Below, in pieces: positions 34,300-43,299 of a stretch of 64,000 nt of DNA; position 1 is the first letter of the stretch, and each line of letters starts with the position of its first letter. The position numbers and the translations under genes are program-made. Source of the stretch: ZC4RG30 sp963777735 (GTDB taxonomy: Bacteria > Pseudomonadota > Gammaproteobacteria > Steroidobacterales > Steroidobacteraceae); NCBI GenBank assembly GCA_963777735.1, contig CAVZRQ010000005.1, positions 62,001-126,000 on the forward strand, given 5' to 3'. A model generated the notes under the pieces. That model ran no database searches, was not told where the DNA came from, and saw only the letters and a list, made by a program, of their open reading frames with translations.

Positions 34300-37200
34300 A
34301 TGTCCATCCACGTCGCACTGAACCACGTCACGCATTACCGCTATGACAGGCTCGTAAATCTCGGACCACAGGTGGTGCGGTTGCGGCCAGCGCCGCATAG
34401 CCGCACGCGCATTCTTTCGTATTCGATGCGGGTGGAGCCGGGCGGTCATTTCCTGAACTGGCAGCAGGATGGGCAGGCGAATTATCTGGCGCGGCTGGTG
34501 TTCCAGAAGCCGACGAAGGAATTCCGCATCGAGGTGGATCTGGTCGCCGAGATGGCGGTGTTTGATCCCTTCGATTTCTTCGTCGAACCTTACGCCGAGA
34601 ACTTTCCGTTTTCCTACACGCTGGAAGACCGTTTCGAGTTGATGCCCTTCATGCGCCGGCTGACGCCTGGCAAGAACTTCAGCGCCTTCCTCGAGACCAT
34701 CGATGTCACGCCCCGTCGCACCATCGATTTCCTGGTCGATCTCAACCGTCAGCTCAGTACGCACATCGCCTACACCATCCGGATGGAACCGGGCGTGCAG
34801 ACCCCGGAAGAAACGCTGATCAAGTGCTCCGGCTCCTGCCGTGATTCCAGCTGGCTGCTGGTGCAGCTGCTGCGGCATCTGGGTTTCGCGGCGCGATTCG
34901 TCTCCGGCTATCTGATCCAGCTCACCGCCGACGTGAAATCGCTCGATGGGCCTTCTGGTCCGGAGAAGGATTTCACTGACCTGCATGCCTGGTGCGAGGT
35001 GTATCTGCCAGGCGCCGGTTGGGTGGGTTTCGATCCGACTTCGGGCCTGCTGGCTGGTGAAGGCCATATTCCGCTCGCCTGTTCGCCAGCACCGGGATCC
35101 GCGGCACCCATCACCGGCGGCGTGGACAAAAGCGAGGTCGAGTTCGAGCACTCGATGAGCGTGCAGCGCATCTGGGAAGCGCCGCGCGTCACCTTCCCCT
35201 ATACCGAAGAGCAATGGCAGGCCATCAACGCCTTGGGCCATCGAATCGACGAGCGCCTGCAGGCCGGAGATGTGCGCCTGACCCAGGGTGGCGAACCCAC
35301 CTTCGTCTCGATCGATGATCGCGACGGTGCCGAGTGGAATACGGAGGCCATGGGCCCGAACAAGCGACGCCTGGCGGGCGATCTGATGGATCGCCTCAAG
35401 AAGCGCTATGCACCGGATGGTCTGCTGCACACGGGCCAGGGCAAGTGGTATCCGGGCGAGCAGCTGCCACGCTGGTCGTTCAACATGTTCTGGCGGCGCG
35501 ATGGCGAGCCGCTCTGGTCAAACCCCGAGCTGTATGCCGCCGAGGCAAAGTCCTACGGCGCAAATGAAGGGCAGGCCAAGGCATTCCTGGACGAAGTGGC
35601 TGGGCGGCTGGGCATCGAGTCGAAGCATCAGTTCCCGGCCTATGAAGACGTCTGGTATTACCTCTGGCGCGAGCGCCGCCTGCCCACCAACGTCGATCCC
35701 TTTGACGCGCGGCTGGATGATCCGCTGGAGCGTGAGCGACTGCGCAAGGTGTTCTCGCAGCGGCTGGATGCCGTCATCGGCCATGTGTTGCCCGTGGCCA
35801 AGCCCGTGCCGGGTTCGCGCTGGCAGACTGGTTCGTGGTTTCTGCGCGACGAGCGTTGCTATCTGATTCCCGGTGATTCGCCGCTGGGTTACCGGCTACC
35901 GCTGGATTCCCAGCCCTGGGTCGAAGCCACCGATTATCCGTGGGTGCATCCGCCGGATCCCTCTCAGCAGTTTCCGCCTCTGCCGGCCTATCGAGTGCTG
36001 CAGCAGGCGGTGGTGAACCAGGCTGAAGGCCGTGTTCCGCTGGACGATCCGCGCAAGGGTGACGCCGCCGCGCGGAGCAAGGCGAGGGCCAAGGCAAAGG
36101 CGAAAGCCGATGCCATCGCGCGCGCGCCGGAAAAGTTCGAGTCCGCTGCATCGATCGCGCGTACGGCCCTGTGTGCGCAGCCACGCGATGGGCGGCTGCA
36201 CATCTTCATGCCTCCCACTGCGGCACTGGAAGATTATCTGGAGCTGCTCGCCGCGATCGAGGCTACGGCGAAGTCACAGTCCGTGCCCGTTGTCATCGAA
36301 GGTTATGAACCGCCGCGCGATCCGCGGTTGACGGTACTGCGTGTCACGCCGGATCCCGGTGTGATCGAAGTCAACGTGCATCCGGTGGCAAGCTGGCCCG
36401 AACTCACCGAACAAACCGAGTTTCTGTACGACGCCGCCCATCACACGCGGCTTTCGTCCGAGAAGTTCCAGGTGGATGGTCGTCACTCCGGCACCGGCGG
36501 TGGCAACCACTTCGTGCTGGGTGGCGCGACGCCCGGCGATTCACCTTTCCTGCGACGTCCGGATCTACTCGCCAGCATGATTGCGTACTGGCACAACCAT
36601 CCTTCGCTGTCGTATTTCTTCTCCGGTCAGTACATCGGCCCGACCAGTCAGGCGCCGCGCGTGGATGAAGCCCGCAATGATGCGGTGTATGAACTGGAGC
36701 TCGCGCTGCGTGAACTGAAGCGCATGCAGGGCCTCGGCCAGCTGGAAGGCGCGCCCTGGCAGGTGGATCGCGCACTGCGCAATGTGCTGGTGGACATCAC
36801 CGGCAACACGCATCGCGCCGAATTCTGCATCGACAAGATGTTCACGCCCGAAGGCGGCGCGGGTCGCCTGGGCCTGCTGGAGCTGCGGGCCTTCGAGATG
36901 CCGCCGCATGCGCGCATGAGCCTCGCGCAGCAGCTGCTGCTGCGCGGCCTGGTGGCGCATTTCTGGAACAAGCCCTATCAGCCGAAGACCCTGCAGCGCT
37001 GGGGCACCGAGCTGCACGACCGCTTCCTGCTGCCACATTACGTGCGCGATGATTTCAAGGATGTGCTCACCGACCTCGGCAGCAGCGGTTTCGAGATGCC
37101 CGAGGCCTGGTTCGCGCCGCATTTCGAGTTCCGCTTCCCCAAGCTCGGCGATTTCGTCACCCGCAATGTCGATGTGGAATTGCGTGCCGCACTCGAACCC

Positions 37201-37680
37201 TGGCATGTGCTGGGTGAGCAGGGCGCGCCCGGCGGCAATGTCCGCTATGTGGACTTCTCGCTCGAACGCATGCAGGTGAAGGTGCGCAACATGGTTGACG
37301 CGCGGCACGTGCTCACCTGCAACGGGATGCAGCTGCCGCTGCATCCCACCGGCACCGTCGGCGAGTATGTGGCCGGCGTGCGCTATCGCGCCTGGTGGCT
37401 GCCGTCGAACCTGCATCCGTCGATCGGCGTGCACGCGCCACTCACGTTTGACCTCGTGGATACCTGGATGGACCGCTCGCTGGGCGGTGCCCGGTACCAC
37501 GTCACGCACCCCGGTGGCCGCAATTACGTGACTTTCCCCGTGAATGCCTACGAGGCCGAAGCACGCCGCCTGGCGCGCTTTTTCCGCATGGGCCATACCC
37601 CCGGCGGCGCCAAGGTGGGGCTTGCTCAGCGGAACCCTGATCATCCCCTCACGCTCGACTTGCGACAGGGGGCCACGTAG
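34300..37680 (+). CDS. Transglutaminase-DUF2126 fusion protein
   Basis: A 1126-residue cytoplasmic protein. Residues 1-290 are a bacterial transglutaminase domain with an N-terminal beta region (HVTHYRYDRLVNLGPQVVRLRP) and the papain-like triad Cys180 in SGSCRDSS, His229 in DLHAWCEV and Asp245 in FDPTSG. Residues from about 330 to the end are DUF2126/COG4196, which includes a basic Ala/Lys-rich insert near 590-610 and motifs such as GGEPTFVSIDD and GGNHFVLGG. The function of DUF2126 is unknown. The gene lies 24 bases after the alpha-E gene and 15 before the fused ATP-grasp gene. Known cluster relatives are predicted to transfer or hydrolyse peptide amides made by the ATP-grasp partner. Confidence 0.85.
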   Translation: MSIHVALNHVTHYRYDRLVNLGPQVVRLRPAPHSRTRILSYSMRVEPGGHFLNWQQDGQANYLARLVFQKPTKEFRIEVDLVAEMAVFDPFDFFVEPYAENFPFSYTLEDRFELMPFMRRLTPGKNFSAFLETIDVTPRRTIDFLVDLNRQLSTHIAYTIRMEPGVQTPEETLIKCSGSCRDSSWLLVQLLRHLGFAARFVSGYLIQLTADVKSLDGPSGPEKDFTDLHAWCEVYLPGAGWVGFDPTSGLLAGEGHIPLACSPAPGSAAPITGGVDKSEVEFEHSMSVQRIWEAPRVTFPYTEEQWQAINALGHRIDERLQAGDVRLTQGGEPTFVSIDDRDGAEWNTEAMGPNKRRLAGDLMDRLKKRYAPDGLLHTGQGKWYPGEQLPRWSFNMFWRRDGEPLWSNPELYAAEAKSYGANEGQAKAFLDEVAGRLGIESKHQFPAYEDVWYYLWRERRLPTNVDPFDARLDDPLERERLRKVFSQRLDAVIGHVLPVAKPVPGSRWQTGSWFLRDERCYLIPGDSPLGYRLPLDSQPWVEATDYPWVHPPDPSQQFPPLPAYRVLQQAVVNQAEGRVPLDDPRKGDAAARSKARAKAKAKADAIARAPEKFESAASIARTALCAQPRDGRLHIFMPPTAALEDYLELLAAIEATAKSQSVPVVIEGYEPPRDPRLTVLRVTPDPGVIEVNVHPVASWPELTEQTEFLYDAAHHTRLSSEKFQVDGRHSGTGGGNHFVLGGATPGDSPFLRRPDLLASMIAYWHNHPSLSYFFSGQYIGPTSQAPRVDEARNDAVYELELALRELKRMQGLGQLEGAPWQVDRALRNVLVDITGNTHRAEFCIDKMFTPEGGAGRLGLLELRAFEMPPHARMSLAQQLLLRGLVAHFWNKPYQPKTLQRWGTELHDRFLLPHYVRDDFKDVLTDLGSSGFEMPEAWFAPHFEFRFPKLGDFVTRNVDVELRAALEPWHVLGEQGAPGGNVRYVDFSLERMQVKVRNMVDARHVLTCNGMQLPLHPTGTVGEYVAGVRYRAWWLPSNLHPSIGVHAPLTFDLVDTWMDRSLGGARYHVTHPGGRNYVTFPVNAYEAEARRLARFFRMGHTPGGAKVGLAQRNPDHPLTLDLRQGAT

Positions 37681-37695
37681 TAGACTGCGCCCCCG

Positions 37696-40140
37696 ATGTT
37701 GCTCAGTTACCCCAATCTGCAAGGACGCTACGACGAGCTGTTCGCGGCTCCCGGCCGGCCGCGCGAACCCTGGACGAAGCTCTACGACGAGCTGACGCAG
37801 GCGTCAGTAACTGACATCGGCGACATGCGGGCCGCCGCGGAACGGCAGATCCGCGACAGCGGCGTGACTTACAACGTCTATGCCGACCCGAAGGGCCAGG
37901 ACCGACCCTGGGATCTCGACGTGCTGCCGCTCATCATCGATGCGCAGGAATGGGCCCAGATCGAGTCCGGCATCACCCAGCGCGCCTGGCTGCTCAACGC
38001 CATCCTGGGCGATATCTACGGCCCGCAGCAGTTGCTGCGCGAAGGGCTGATTCCCGCGCCGCTGGTGTACGGCCACAGCAGCTTCCTGCGTCCCGCCTGC
38101 AAGGCCGAAGTGCCCGGCAAGACGCATTTGCATGTGTATGCCGCGGATCTCGCGCGCTCTCCCGACGGCCGCTGGTGGGTGATGGCCGATCGCACCCAGG
38201 CCGCCTCGGGCGCCGGCTACGCGCTCGAGAACCGCCTGATCGTCTCGCGCACCTTCCCGCATCTTTATCGTGACCTGAAGATCCAGCACCTCGCGCGCTT
38301 CTTCGCCACCATGCGCGATTCGCTGCTGCACTACGCGCCGAAGGGCGATGGTGCGCCGCTCGTAGTGCTGCTGACTCCCGGCCCTTACAACGAAACCTAT
38401 TTCGAGCACACGCTGCTGTCGCGTTACCTAGGCTTCCCGCTGGTGGAGGGGGGCGATCTCACCGTCCGGGAAGGCAAGGTCTGGCTCAAGACCATCGGCG
38501 GCCTGCGGCGCGTGCACGCCATCCTGCGACGGCAGGACGGCTCCTATTGCGATCCGCTGGAACTGCGCAGCGATTCGGCATTGGGTGTGGCCGGGCTCAC
38601 CGAATGCGCGCGCCGTGGAACGGTGCTCATCGCCAATGCGTTGGGCTCGGGCGTGCTCGAATCCGGCACGTTGCTCGGTTTCCTGCCGCGCATTGCCGAG
38701 CGTCTCCTGGGGCAGAAACTGCAGATGCCATCCATCGGCACCTGGTGGTGCGGTGAACCCGCTGCGCTGCGCGATGCGCTGGAGCGCGTGGATCGCCTTG
38801 TTTTCAAGCCCGCGGATCCTGCGAACAACTTTGACGTCATCTTCGGTCAGGATCTCGACGCCAAAGGCCTTGCCGAATTCCGCAAGCGCCTGGAAGCCCG
38901 GCCCGAAGCCTTCGTGGCGCAGGAACTCGTGAATGTCTCGCAGGCGCCGGTGCTGACGCGCGACTCCGATCTGCGCGTGGAGCCGCGCGGCGTCGGCCTG
39001 CGCGTGTTCGCCGTGGCGACGCCCGCCGGCTACATGGTGATGCCGGGTGGTCTCACCCGTGTGGCCAACAGCGCCTCGGCGCGGGTCGTCACCATGCAGC
39101 GCGGTGGTGGCTCGAAGGATACCTGGGTCATGTCGCCCGGGCAGGTCGATACCAGCTTCACGTTGCTGCGCACGACCGTGACTCCTGCAGATCTGGTGCG
39201 CGCGCCGGCCGGTCTGCCGTCTCGCCTCGCCGAGAACCTCTACTGGCTTGGCCGCTATCAGGAACGCTGCGACGACATGGCGCGCCTGCTGCGCCAGACA
39301 CTGGGTCTGAAGCTCCAGGACAGCGACGACGAAGAGAACGCGCAGCAACCGCTGGAGGAGCTCGCGCGGGAAACAGGCCTCATCGACACCAGCGAAGACG
39401 TTGAGCAGGCGCTTCTGACGGCGGCGCTGTCGCTCGAAGAACCTGGCAGCCTTCCCTCTAACCTGAAATACCTGCAGCAGGTGGCCTTCCATCTGCGCGA
39501 GCGCATGTCGCTGGACAACTGGCGCGTGCTGAACAATGTGCTGGCGGATATTCCCGATGCGGATGAGCAGGAAGTCACCACCACGCTCGAGTGGCTCGAT
39601 CTCGTAACCGTGCGACTGATGACGCTTTCCGGTTTCGCACTCGATGGCATGACGCGCGACAACGCCTGGCGCTTCATGTCCATCGGCCGTCGGCTGGAAC
39701 GGCTGGTATTCCAGTGCGCGGCGCTGCAGTGTGCCTTCCTGCACGATGGCACAGCCGGCCTCACCTGGCTGCTGCGGCTTTCCGACTCTGCCGTTACCTA
39801 CCGCGCCCGCTACATGACCAGCCCCGAGTGGCTGCCGGTGCTCGATCTCATCGTGGTCGACGCCAGCAACCCGCGGTCCGTGCTGTTCCAGGCGAAGGGC
39901 ATACTGGGCTACCTCGAAGTGTTGCAGCAGGCCTATGGCCCCTGCGGCGCCGAGTTGATGCGCGACCATGTGAAATTCCTGATGGAGATGGATCGCGGCA
40001 AGCACCTGAATCCCGAGAGCGATGAACTGCGCGCGACCATCAGTGGCCTGCGCCGCGCCGCGCTGGAGCTGAACGACCGCCTCACGCAGCGGTTTTTCAA
40101 CGTCGGCCAGGCCCGCAACTGGTCTTCACTGAAGTTGTAA
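37696..40140 (+). CDS. ATP-grasp/alpha-E fusion protein
   Basis: An 814-residue protein joining a circularly permuted ATP-grasp domain (about 1-490) to an alpha-E domain (about 500-814). The ATP-grasp half keeps GAGYALENRLIVSR, RRVHAILRRQD, GGLTRVA and GGGSKDTWV. At the nucleotide-loop position it reads FKPADPANNFDVIFG instead of the Gly-rich SGGYG found in the stand-alone copy. The alpha-E half begins SRLAENLYWLGRY. It duplicates in one chain the pair encoded by 31850-34275. It ends in a one-base overlap (TAATG) with the next transglutaminase gene. Confidence 0.85.
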   Translation: MLLSYPNLQGRYDELFAAPGRPREPWTKLYDELTQASVTDIGDMRAAAERQIRDSGVTYNVYADPKGQDRPWDLDVLPLIIDAQEWAQIESGITQRAWLLNAILGDIYGPQQLLREGLIPAPLVYGHSSFLRPACKAEVPGKTHLHVYAADLARSPDGRWWVMADRTQAASGAGYALENRLIVSRTFPHLYRDLKIQHLARFFATMRDSLLHYAPKGDGAPLVVLLTPGPYNETYFEHTLLSRYLGFPLVEGGDLTVREGKVWLKTIGGLRRVHAILRRQDGSYCDPLELRSDSALGVAGLTECARRGTVLIANALGSGVLESGTLLGFLPRIAERLLGQKLQMPSIGTWWCGEPAALRDALERVDRLVFKPADPANNFDVIFGQDLDAKGLAEFRKRLEARPEAFVAQELVNVSQAPVLTRDSDLRVEPRGVGLRVFAVATPAGYMVMPGGLTRVANSASARVVTMQRGGGSKDTWVMSPGQVDTSFTLLRTTVTPADLVRAPAGLPSRLAENLYWLGRYQERCDDMARLLRQTLGLKLQDSDDEENAQQPLEELARETGLIDTSEDVEQALLTAALSLEEPGSLPSNLKYLQQVAFHLRERMSLDNWRVLNNVLADIPDADEQEVTTTLEWLDLVTVRLMTLSGFALDGMTRDNAWRFMSIGRRLERLVFQCAALQCAFLHDGTAGLTWLLRLSDSAVTYRARYMTSPEWLPVLDLIVVDASNPRSVLFQAKGILGYLEVLQQAYGPCGAELMRDHVKFLMEMDRGKHLNPESDELRATISGLRRAALELNDRLTQRFFNVGQARNWSSLKL

Positions 40141-41057
40141 TGCTCAGCGCCAACTCAATCCGCTACCGGGTGGTGCACGACACGAGTTACAAATACTCGT
40201 CGATGGTCACCAGCAGTCGGCAGATCGCGCACCTGAGCCCACGCGAAACCAGCTGGCAGCAGGTGGTTTCGCACCAGCTCGACATCCAGCCCAATTCCAT
40301 CGAGCGCAGCGAAAGCGTCGACTACTTCGGCAACCGCATGGTCAGCCTGTTTGTCGATGAGCCCCACCAGAGCCTCACCGTGCGCGCCGAATCGGAAGTC
40401 ATCGTGTCGCGTTATGCGCCGCTGCCGAACGCCGCCTCACCCCCGTGGGAGGAAGCGCTCGCCGTGAAAGGCGAGTGGGGCCCCGGTACCGATCTGGAAG
40501 TAGAGAGCTACCGAGTACCATCACCCGCTGTGCCGCTGCTCGCCTCCGCGCGCGCTTACGCGGCGCCAAGTTTTACGCCCGGTCGCCCGTGGCTTGCCGC
40601 GCTGGTCGAGTTGACCCAGCGCATTCGCAAGGAATTCGTCTACGACCCCAAGGCCACCACCATCACCACCGGTGTGGAAGAAGTGCTCGCGACGAAGCGC
40701 GGCGTTTGCCAGGACTATGCCCACCTGATGCTCTCGTGCCTGCGCACGCTGGGCATCCCCGCCCGTTATGTCAGCGGCTATGTGCTGAACCGCTCGCGCG
40801 CCGACGGCACCAAACTCACCGGCGCCGATGCCTCGCATGCCTGGGTGGCCGCCCATTGCCCGGCCTTGGGCTGGGTGGCTTTCGATCCCACCAATGGCAA
40901 GATCGCCGACCTCGAGTTCGTCACCCTGGGTTGGGGCCGAGAATTTCTGGACGTGACCCCGCTGCGCGGCGTGGTGCTCGGTGCTGCCAGCCAGCAACTT
41001 ACTGTTGCTGTCAGCGTGACGCCGATCCTCGAACCGGCCACTGTTGCCCGCGCCTGA
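40140..41057 (+). CDS. Transglutaminase-like protein (COG1305)
   Basis: A 305-residue protein with the bacterial transglutaminase N-terminal beta domain (YRVVHDTSYKYSSMV) and a catalytic domain bearing Cys190 in RGVCQDYAH, His233 in DASHAWV and Asp249 in FDPTNG. There is no signal peptide, so it is cytoplasmic like the rest of the cluster. It is the last of five genes and may act as a peptidase or amide transferase on the product of the ATP-grasp enzymes. Family members of this type have not generally been shown to crosslink proteins. Confidence 0.85.
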   Translation: MLSANSIRYRVVHDTSYKYSSMVTSSRQIAHLSPRETSWQQVVSHQLDIQPNSIERSESVDYFGNRMVSLFVDEPHQSLTVRAESEVIVSRYAPLPNAASPPWEEALAVKGEWGPGTDLEVESYRVPSPAVPLLASARAYAAPSFTPGRPWLAALVELTQRIRKEFVYDPKATTITTGVEEVLATKRGVCQDYAHLMLSCLRTLGIPARYVSGYVLNRSRADGTKLTGADASHAWVAAHCPALGWVAFDPTNGKIADLEFVTLGWGREFLDVTPLRGVVLGAASQQLTVAVSVTPILEPATVARA

Positions 41058-41111
41058 AGCCGGCGAGGGCCGCCAGGACGGATCGAGGCGACGAAAAGCT
41101 TGGTTTCTGCC

Positions 41112-41140
41112 TTGCCCTTGCACTGGCAGGCCCCTAGAAT
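41112..41140 (+). promoter_or_regulatory. Candidate tRNA-Arg promoter
   Basis: TTGCCC (41112-41117), a 17-bp spacer and TAGAAT (41135-41140) lie just ahead of the tRNA gene and are followed by a GC-rich discriminator (GCGCCTCCCC), the pattern expected for growth-rate and ppGpp-controlled stable RNA promoters. Confidence 0.5.
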
Positions 41141-41152
41141 GCGCCTCCCCAT

Positions 41153-41229
41153 GCGCCTGTAGCTCAGTTGGATAGAGCGTCTGGCTACGAACCAGAAGGT
41201 CGGGAGTTCGAATCTCTCCAGGCGCGCCA
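41153..41229 (+). tRNA. tRNA-Arg(ACG)
   Basis: A 77-nt cloverleaf: acceptor GCGCCTG pairs with CAGGCGC, the discriminator is G and CCA is encoded. The D arm is GCTCAGTTGGATAGAGC. The anticodon stem TCTGG/CCAGA encloses CTACGAA, anticodon ACG (read as ICG after deamination), decoding CGU/CGC/CGA arginine codons. The T arm contains GTTCGAATC. Its 3' 45 bases form the left attachment site of an integrated element, and its terminator is now found beyond the right end of that element at 43473. Confidence 0.95.
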
Positions 41230-41231
41230 TG
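41185..41231 (+). repeat. attL: 47-bp direct repeat, left copy
   Basis: The tRNA-Arg segment from CTACGAACC through GGCGCGCCATG, identical to 43416-43462. It begins inside the anticodon loop and runs one or two bases past CCA, a usual crossover location for tRNA-targeting tyrosine recombinases. Confidence 0.8.
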
Positions 41232-41263
41232 GGATCAACTACTTAGGCTGTAAACCCAAGTGC

Positions 41264-41845
41264 TTAGTTGACCGAACGTAGCGAAAACGTAGCAGCGTTT
41301 GCTACGTTTCTGCCACGCGGCTCGCTGGTCAGACCTGCAAGCGGTTGCCGTTCGATGCGACTGGCTACGGCGCCGAGCTTCTCCGGCGCCAGGTGTGCAT
41401 AGCGCAGCACCATCTCATAGGACTTCCAACCTCCCAGTTCCATCAACTCCGGCAGCGAAGTTCCGCTCTGCACATGCCAGGAGGCCCAGGTGTGCCTCAG
41501 GTCATGAAAGCGGAAGTCCTCTATGCCGGCACGCGCCTTCGCCTTCTCCCCCGCCATAGAGCTCTGCTGGATACGGTGACCTGCGAAGGTGAAACACCAT
41601 CGCGGGTGCTGACCGTGCACCGATTCGAGGGCCGCCAAGGCGTCCGCATTGAGCGGAATACCTCGGCCATCGCCCGACTTCGTAGTGCCATGATCGAGCC
41701 ACGCCACCTTGCGAATCAGATCCACGCGACTCCATTCGAGCCCGTGGATCTCTCCGGCACGACAGCCGGTCGCCAGTGCGAACTGCACAATCGCCTTCAT
41801 GTGAGCAGGCAACGTCGCCATCAGTCGGTCCGCCTCGAAGCGACG
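41264..41845 (-). pseudogene. Truncated tyrosine-recombinase integrase
   Basis: The C-terminal catalytic domain of a phage-type integrase, about 190 residues, reading toward the tRNA. Catalytic residues are present: Arg in ATGCRAGEIHGLEW, HDLRH (box II His-x-x-Arg), Trp in LGGW and the nucleophile Tyr in VLRYAHL. Upstream of about EADRLMATLP the frame no longer resembles an integrase, so the arm-binding and core-binding domains are lost. An in-frame ATG at 42034 exists but would add unrelated residues. Its stop lies 32 bases inside the left attachment repeat, the standard position for an integrase in a tRNA-inserted element. Confidence 0.75.
41274..41293 (+). repeat. Candidate integrase arm site, left copy
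   Basis: GAACGTAGCGAAAACGTAGC is present here and again at 43300-43319, one copy 43 bases inside the left attachment repeat and the other 97 bases inside the right. Each copy contains two ACGTAGC units; the left one is followed by an inverted GCTACGTT. This arrangement is typical of arm-type integrase binding sites. Confidence 0.5.
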
Positions 41846-42073
41846 ACTCGCTCGTTCTTCGCTGCATTCAAGGCCGCCGGCGGAACTGGCGAGTACTTCT
41901 TCATCGCCGAGCATACCCAGCGCAACGGGCATGTCGTCGCGGCCGAACCCGCGTTGTGGTCCGCGAAGCTGGATGGATTCCTCGGTTCGATTTCCAGGCG
42001 CTAGGGCAATCAAATCGAATGAGCGGATTCGCAATCAAACCCGCTTCATTGCAACGGCAATCCACGCGGCCGG

Positions 42074-42457
42074 TTACTGCGAAAGCACACCATTGGAGCG
42101 GCCGCCCGAGGCGTCGGATCCCCCACCCGTCTCCACCGGCGTGGACTGTATGCGACGAAGGTAATCCTCGGTCCCGGCACGCTCGGCATCCAGCTGTGCC
42201 TTGGTAAGGCAGGTCTCCATCGCCTTGGTGCGCGATCCTGTGAGCAGGTCTCTGCGGCAGTACAACTCCTGGTCACCTTTTTTCACCACCCGGTAGCGCA
42301 CGGGCACGGCATCGCCGGCCTTCGGCGCTGCCTTGCTGGTTGTAGGCGCCGCAGCCGTGGGCGGAACAGTCGCAACGCGCCCGGTTTGAGTGGATGCACA
42401 AGCCACCAAGCTGGAGACCGCGAATGCGGCCAAGGCACAGGTCCACGCAGAAGTCAT
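42074..42457 (-). CDS. Small lipoprotein, unknown function
   Basis: A 127-residue protein from ATG 42457. The signal sequence ends in a lipobox SLVAC with Cys20, then a Thr/Ala/Pro-rich linker. The conserved-looking part is VRYRVVKKGDQELYCRRDLL and SRTKAMETCLTKAQLDAE, containing two cysteines. It resembles hypothetical lipoproteins seen in other high-GC Proteobacteria, without known function. It sits inside the decayed integrative element and is a passenger or relic. Confidence 0.5.
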   Translation of the reverse strand: MTSAWTCALAAFAVSSLVACASTQTGRVATVPPTAAAPTTSKAAPKAGDAVPVRYRVVKKGDQELYCRRDLLTGSRTKAMETCLTKAQLDAERAGTEDYLRRIQSTPVETGGGSDASGGRSNGVLSQ

Positions 42458-42537
42458 GCTCGAATCCCCCAAGTTGGTCAGGTAAGTCTGTTGTTTTGAA
42501 TGCGGAACAGATCGGGCCTGTCGTGACAGAAAGCCGG

Positions 42538-42669
42538 CTATTTTCGTTTTGCCTCCTCGATCTGAGGCTTGTTGAGATCGGCAGTCTTTTCTGCGGAGAA
42601 TGCGGGCTCACTTAGGGCGATGAGCAGTAATGCAACTGCCCATCCCGAAAAAAGGCTTCTTGAGTTCAT
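42538..42669 (-). CDS. Short secreted peptide, hypothetical
   Basis: A 43-codon reading frame starting at ATG 42669. It encodes a convincing signal peptide (LFSGWAVALLLIALSEPAFSA) and a 19-residue basic/acidic tail. The leader on this strand contains two runs of seven G separated by one C, with an AGGAGG just upstream. A much longer in-frame reading from 43227 has no family resemblance and is rejected. A coding role is possible but weakly supported. Confidence 0.35.
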   Translation of the reverse strand: MNSRSLFSGWAVALLLIALSEPAFSAEKTADLNKPQIEEAKRK

Positions 42670-42909
42670 GGCTACCCCCCCGCCCCCCCTCCTGTGTGTG
42701 AGCCCAAGGGTAGTGCGATGCGCGGCTCCGCTCAAGTAATGCGACAGCAGACGCGCAGATCCGCGGCCCGTTGCCCCAGTCAGTCTAAGGCGCCGGCAGA
42801 GGCCGTAACTTTGCCTCTGCTGCTGTCCCCTGCCACGATCACGTTCGATGTCCGTGCGCAGCTCGAAGGCCCGGCCGCAAACGTAGCCGTGATACTTTTG
42901 GCCGCTGAG

Positions 42910-43149
42910 AAGCCGACCACCCCGCGCCATGTCGCCATGAGCTGGGCCCAGCGCCTGAAGCGGGTATTCGGGGTCGACAGCGAAGCCTGCGCGCGCTGCT
43001 GCGGGAAGCTCAAGGTCATTGCCAGCATCGAGAAGCCGCAGGTCATCGCGAAGATTCTGGCGCACCTGGAGCGCACGGCGCCGGATCACTGCCAGCCCGA
43101 GTTGCCGCTCGGCGCCAGAGCGCCGCCGGCGCAGTCCCGTCTGGTTTGA
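42910..43149 (+). pseudogene. IS91-type transposase, C-terminal fragment
   Basis: About 80 residues match the end of an IS91-family (Y2-type) transposase: RHVAMSWAQRLKRVFGVD, a zinc-ribbon-like CARCCGKLKVIASIE, and IAKILAHLERT before the stop. The catalytic HUH region is absent, so this is an insertion-sequence relic. The upstream part of the same open frame does not look like transposase. No terminal inverted repeat or target duplication is apparent, which is normal for IS91 elements. Confidence 0.6.
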
Positions 43150-43299
43150 ACCAAAGCTCAAGAGGGCGTAACCGCTGACGGAAGAAGGCGGGGTGGGCCG
43201 GCGTGTTGGCGGGCTCGGGCTCACCAAAAGGCCCGTTCGGTGAAGTGGACTGGCCTGCGGGGAGGGTTTGAAATTCCTATCCGCGGATGTTCACTGCGG

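Noticed and set aside
38428..40005. 525-codon minus-strand frame opposite the fused ATP-grasp gene
   Set aside because: Mirror of a conserved coding sequence, with no recognisable domain. The same applies to the frames at 33991-35430 and 36565-37722 on the minus strand.
31850..41057. Graspetide-type RiPP biosynthesis cluster
   Set aside because: The ATP-grasp enzymes are the circularly permuted COG2308 type rather than the MdnC/PsnB type, and no repeated precursor peptide is seen nearby.
42694..42909. Full-length protein including the IS91 fragment from 42694
   Set aside because: Residues before about 42910 show no resemblance to transposases and include low-complexity sequence. Only the C-terminal part is family-like.
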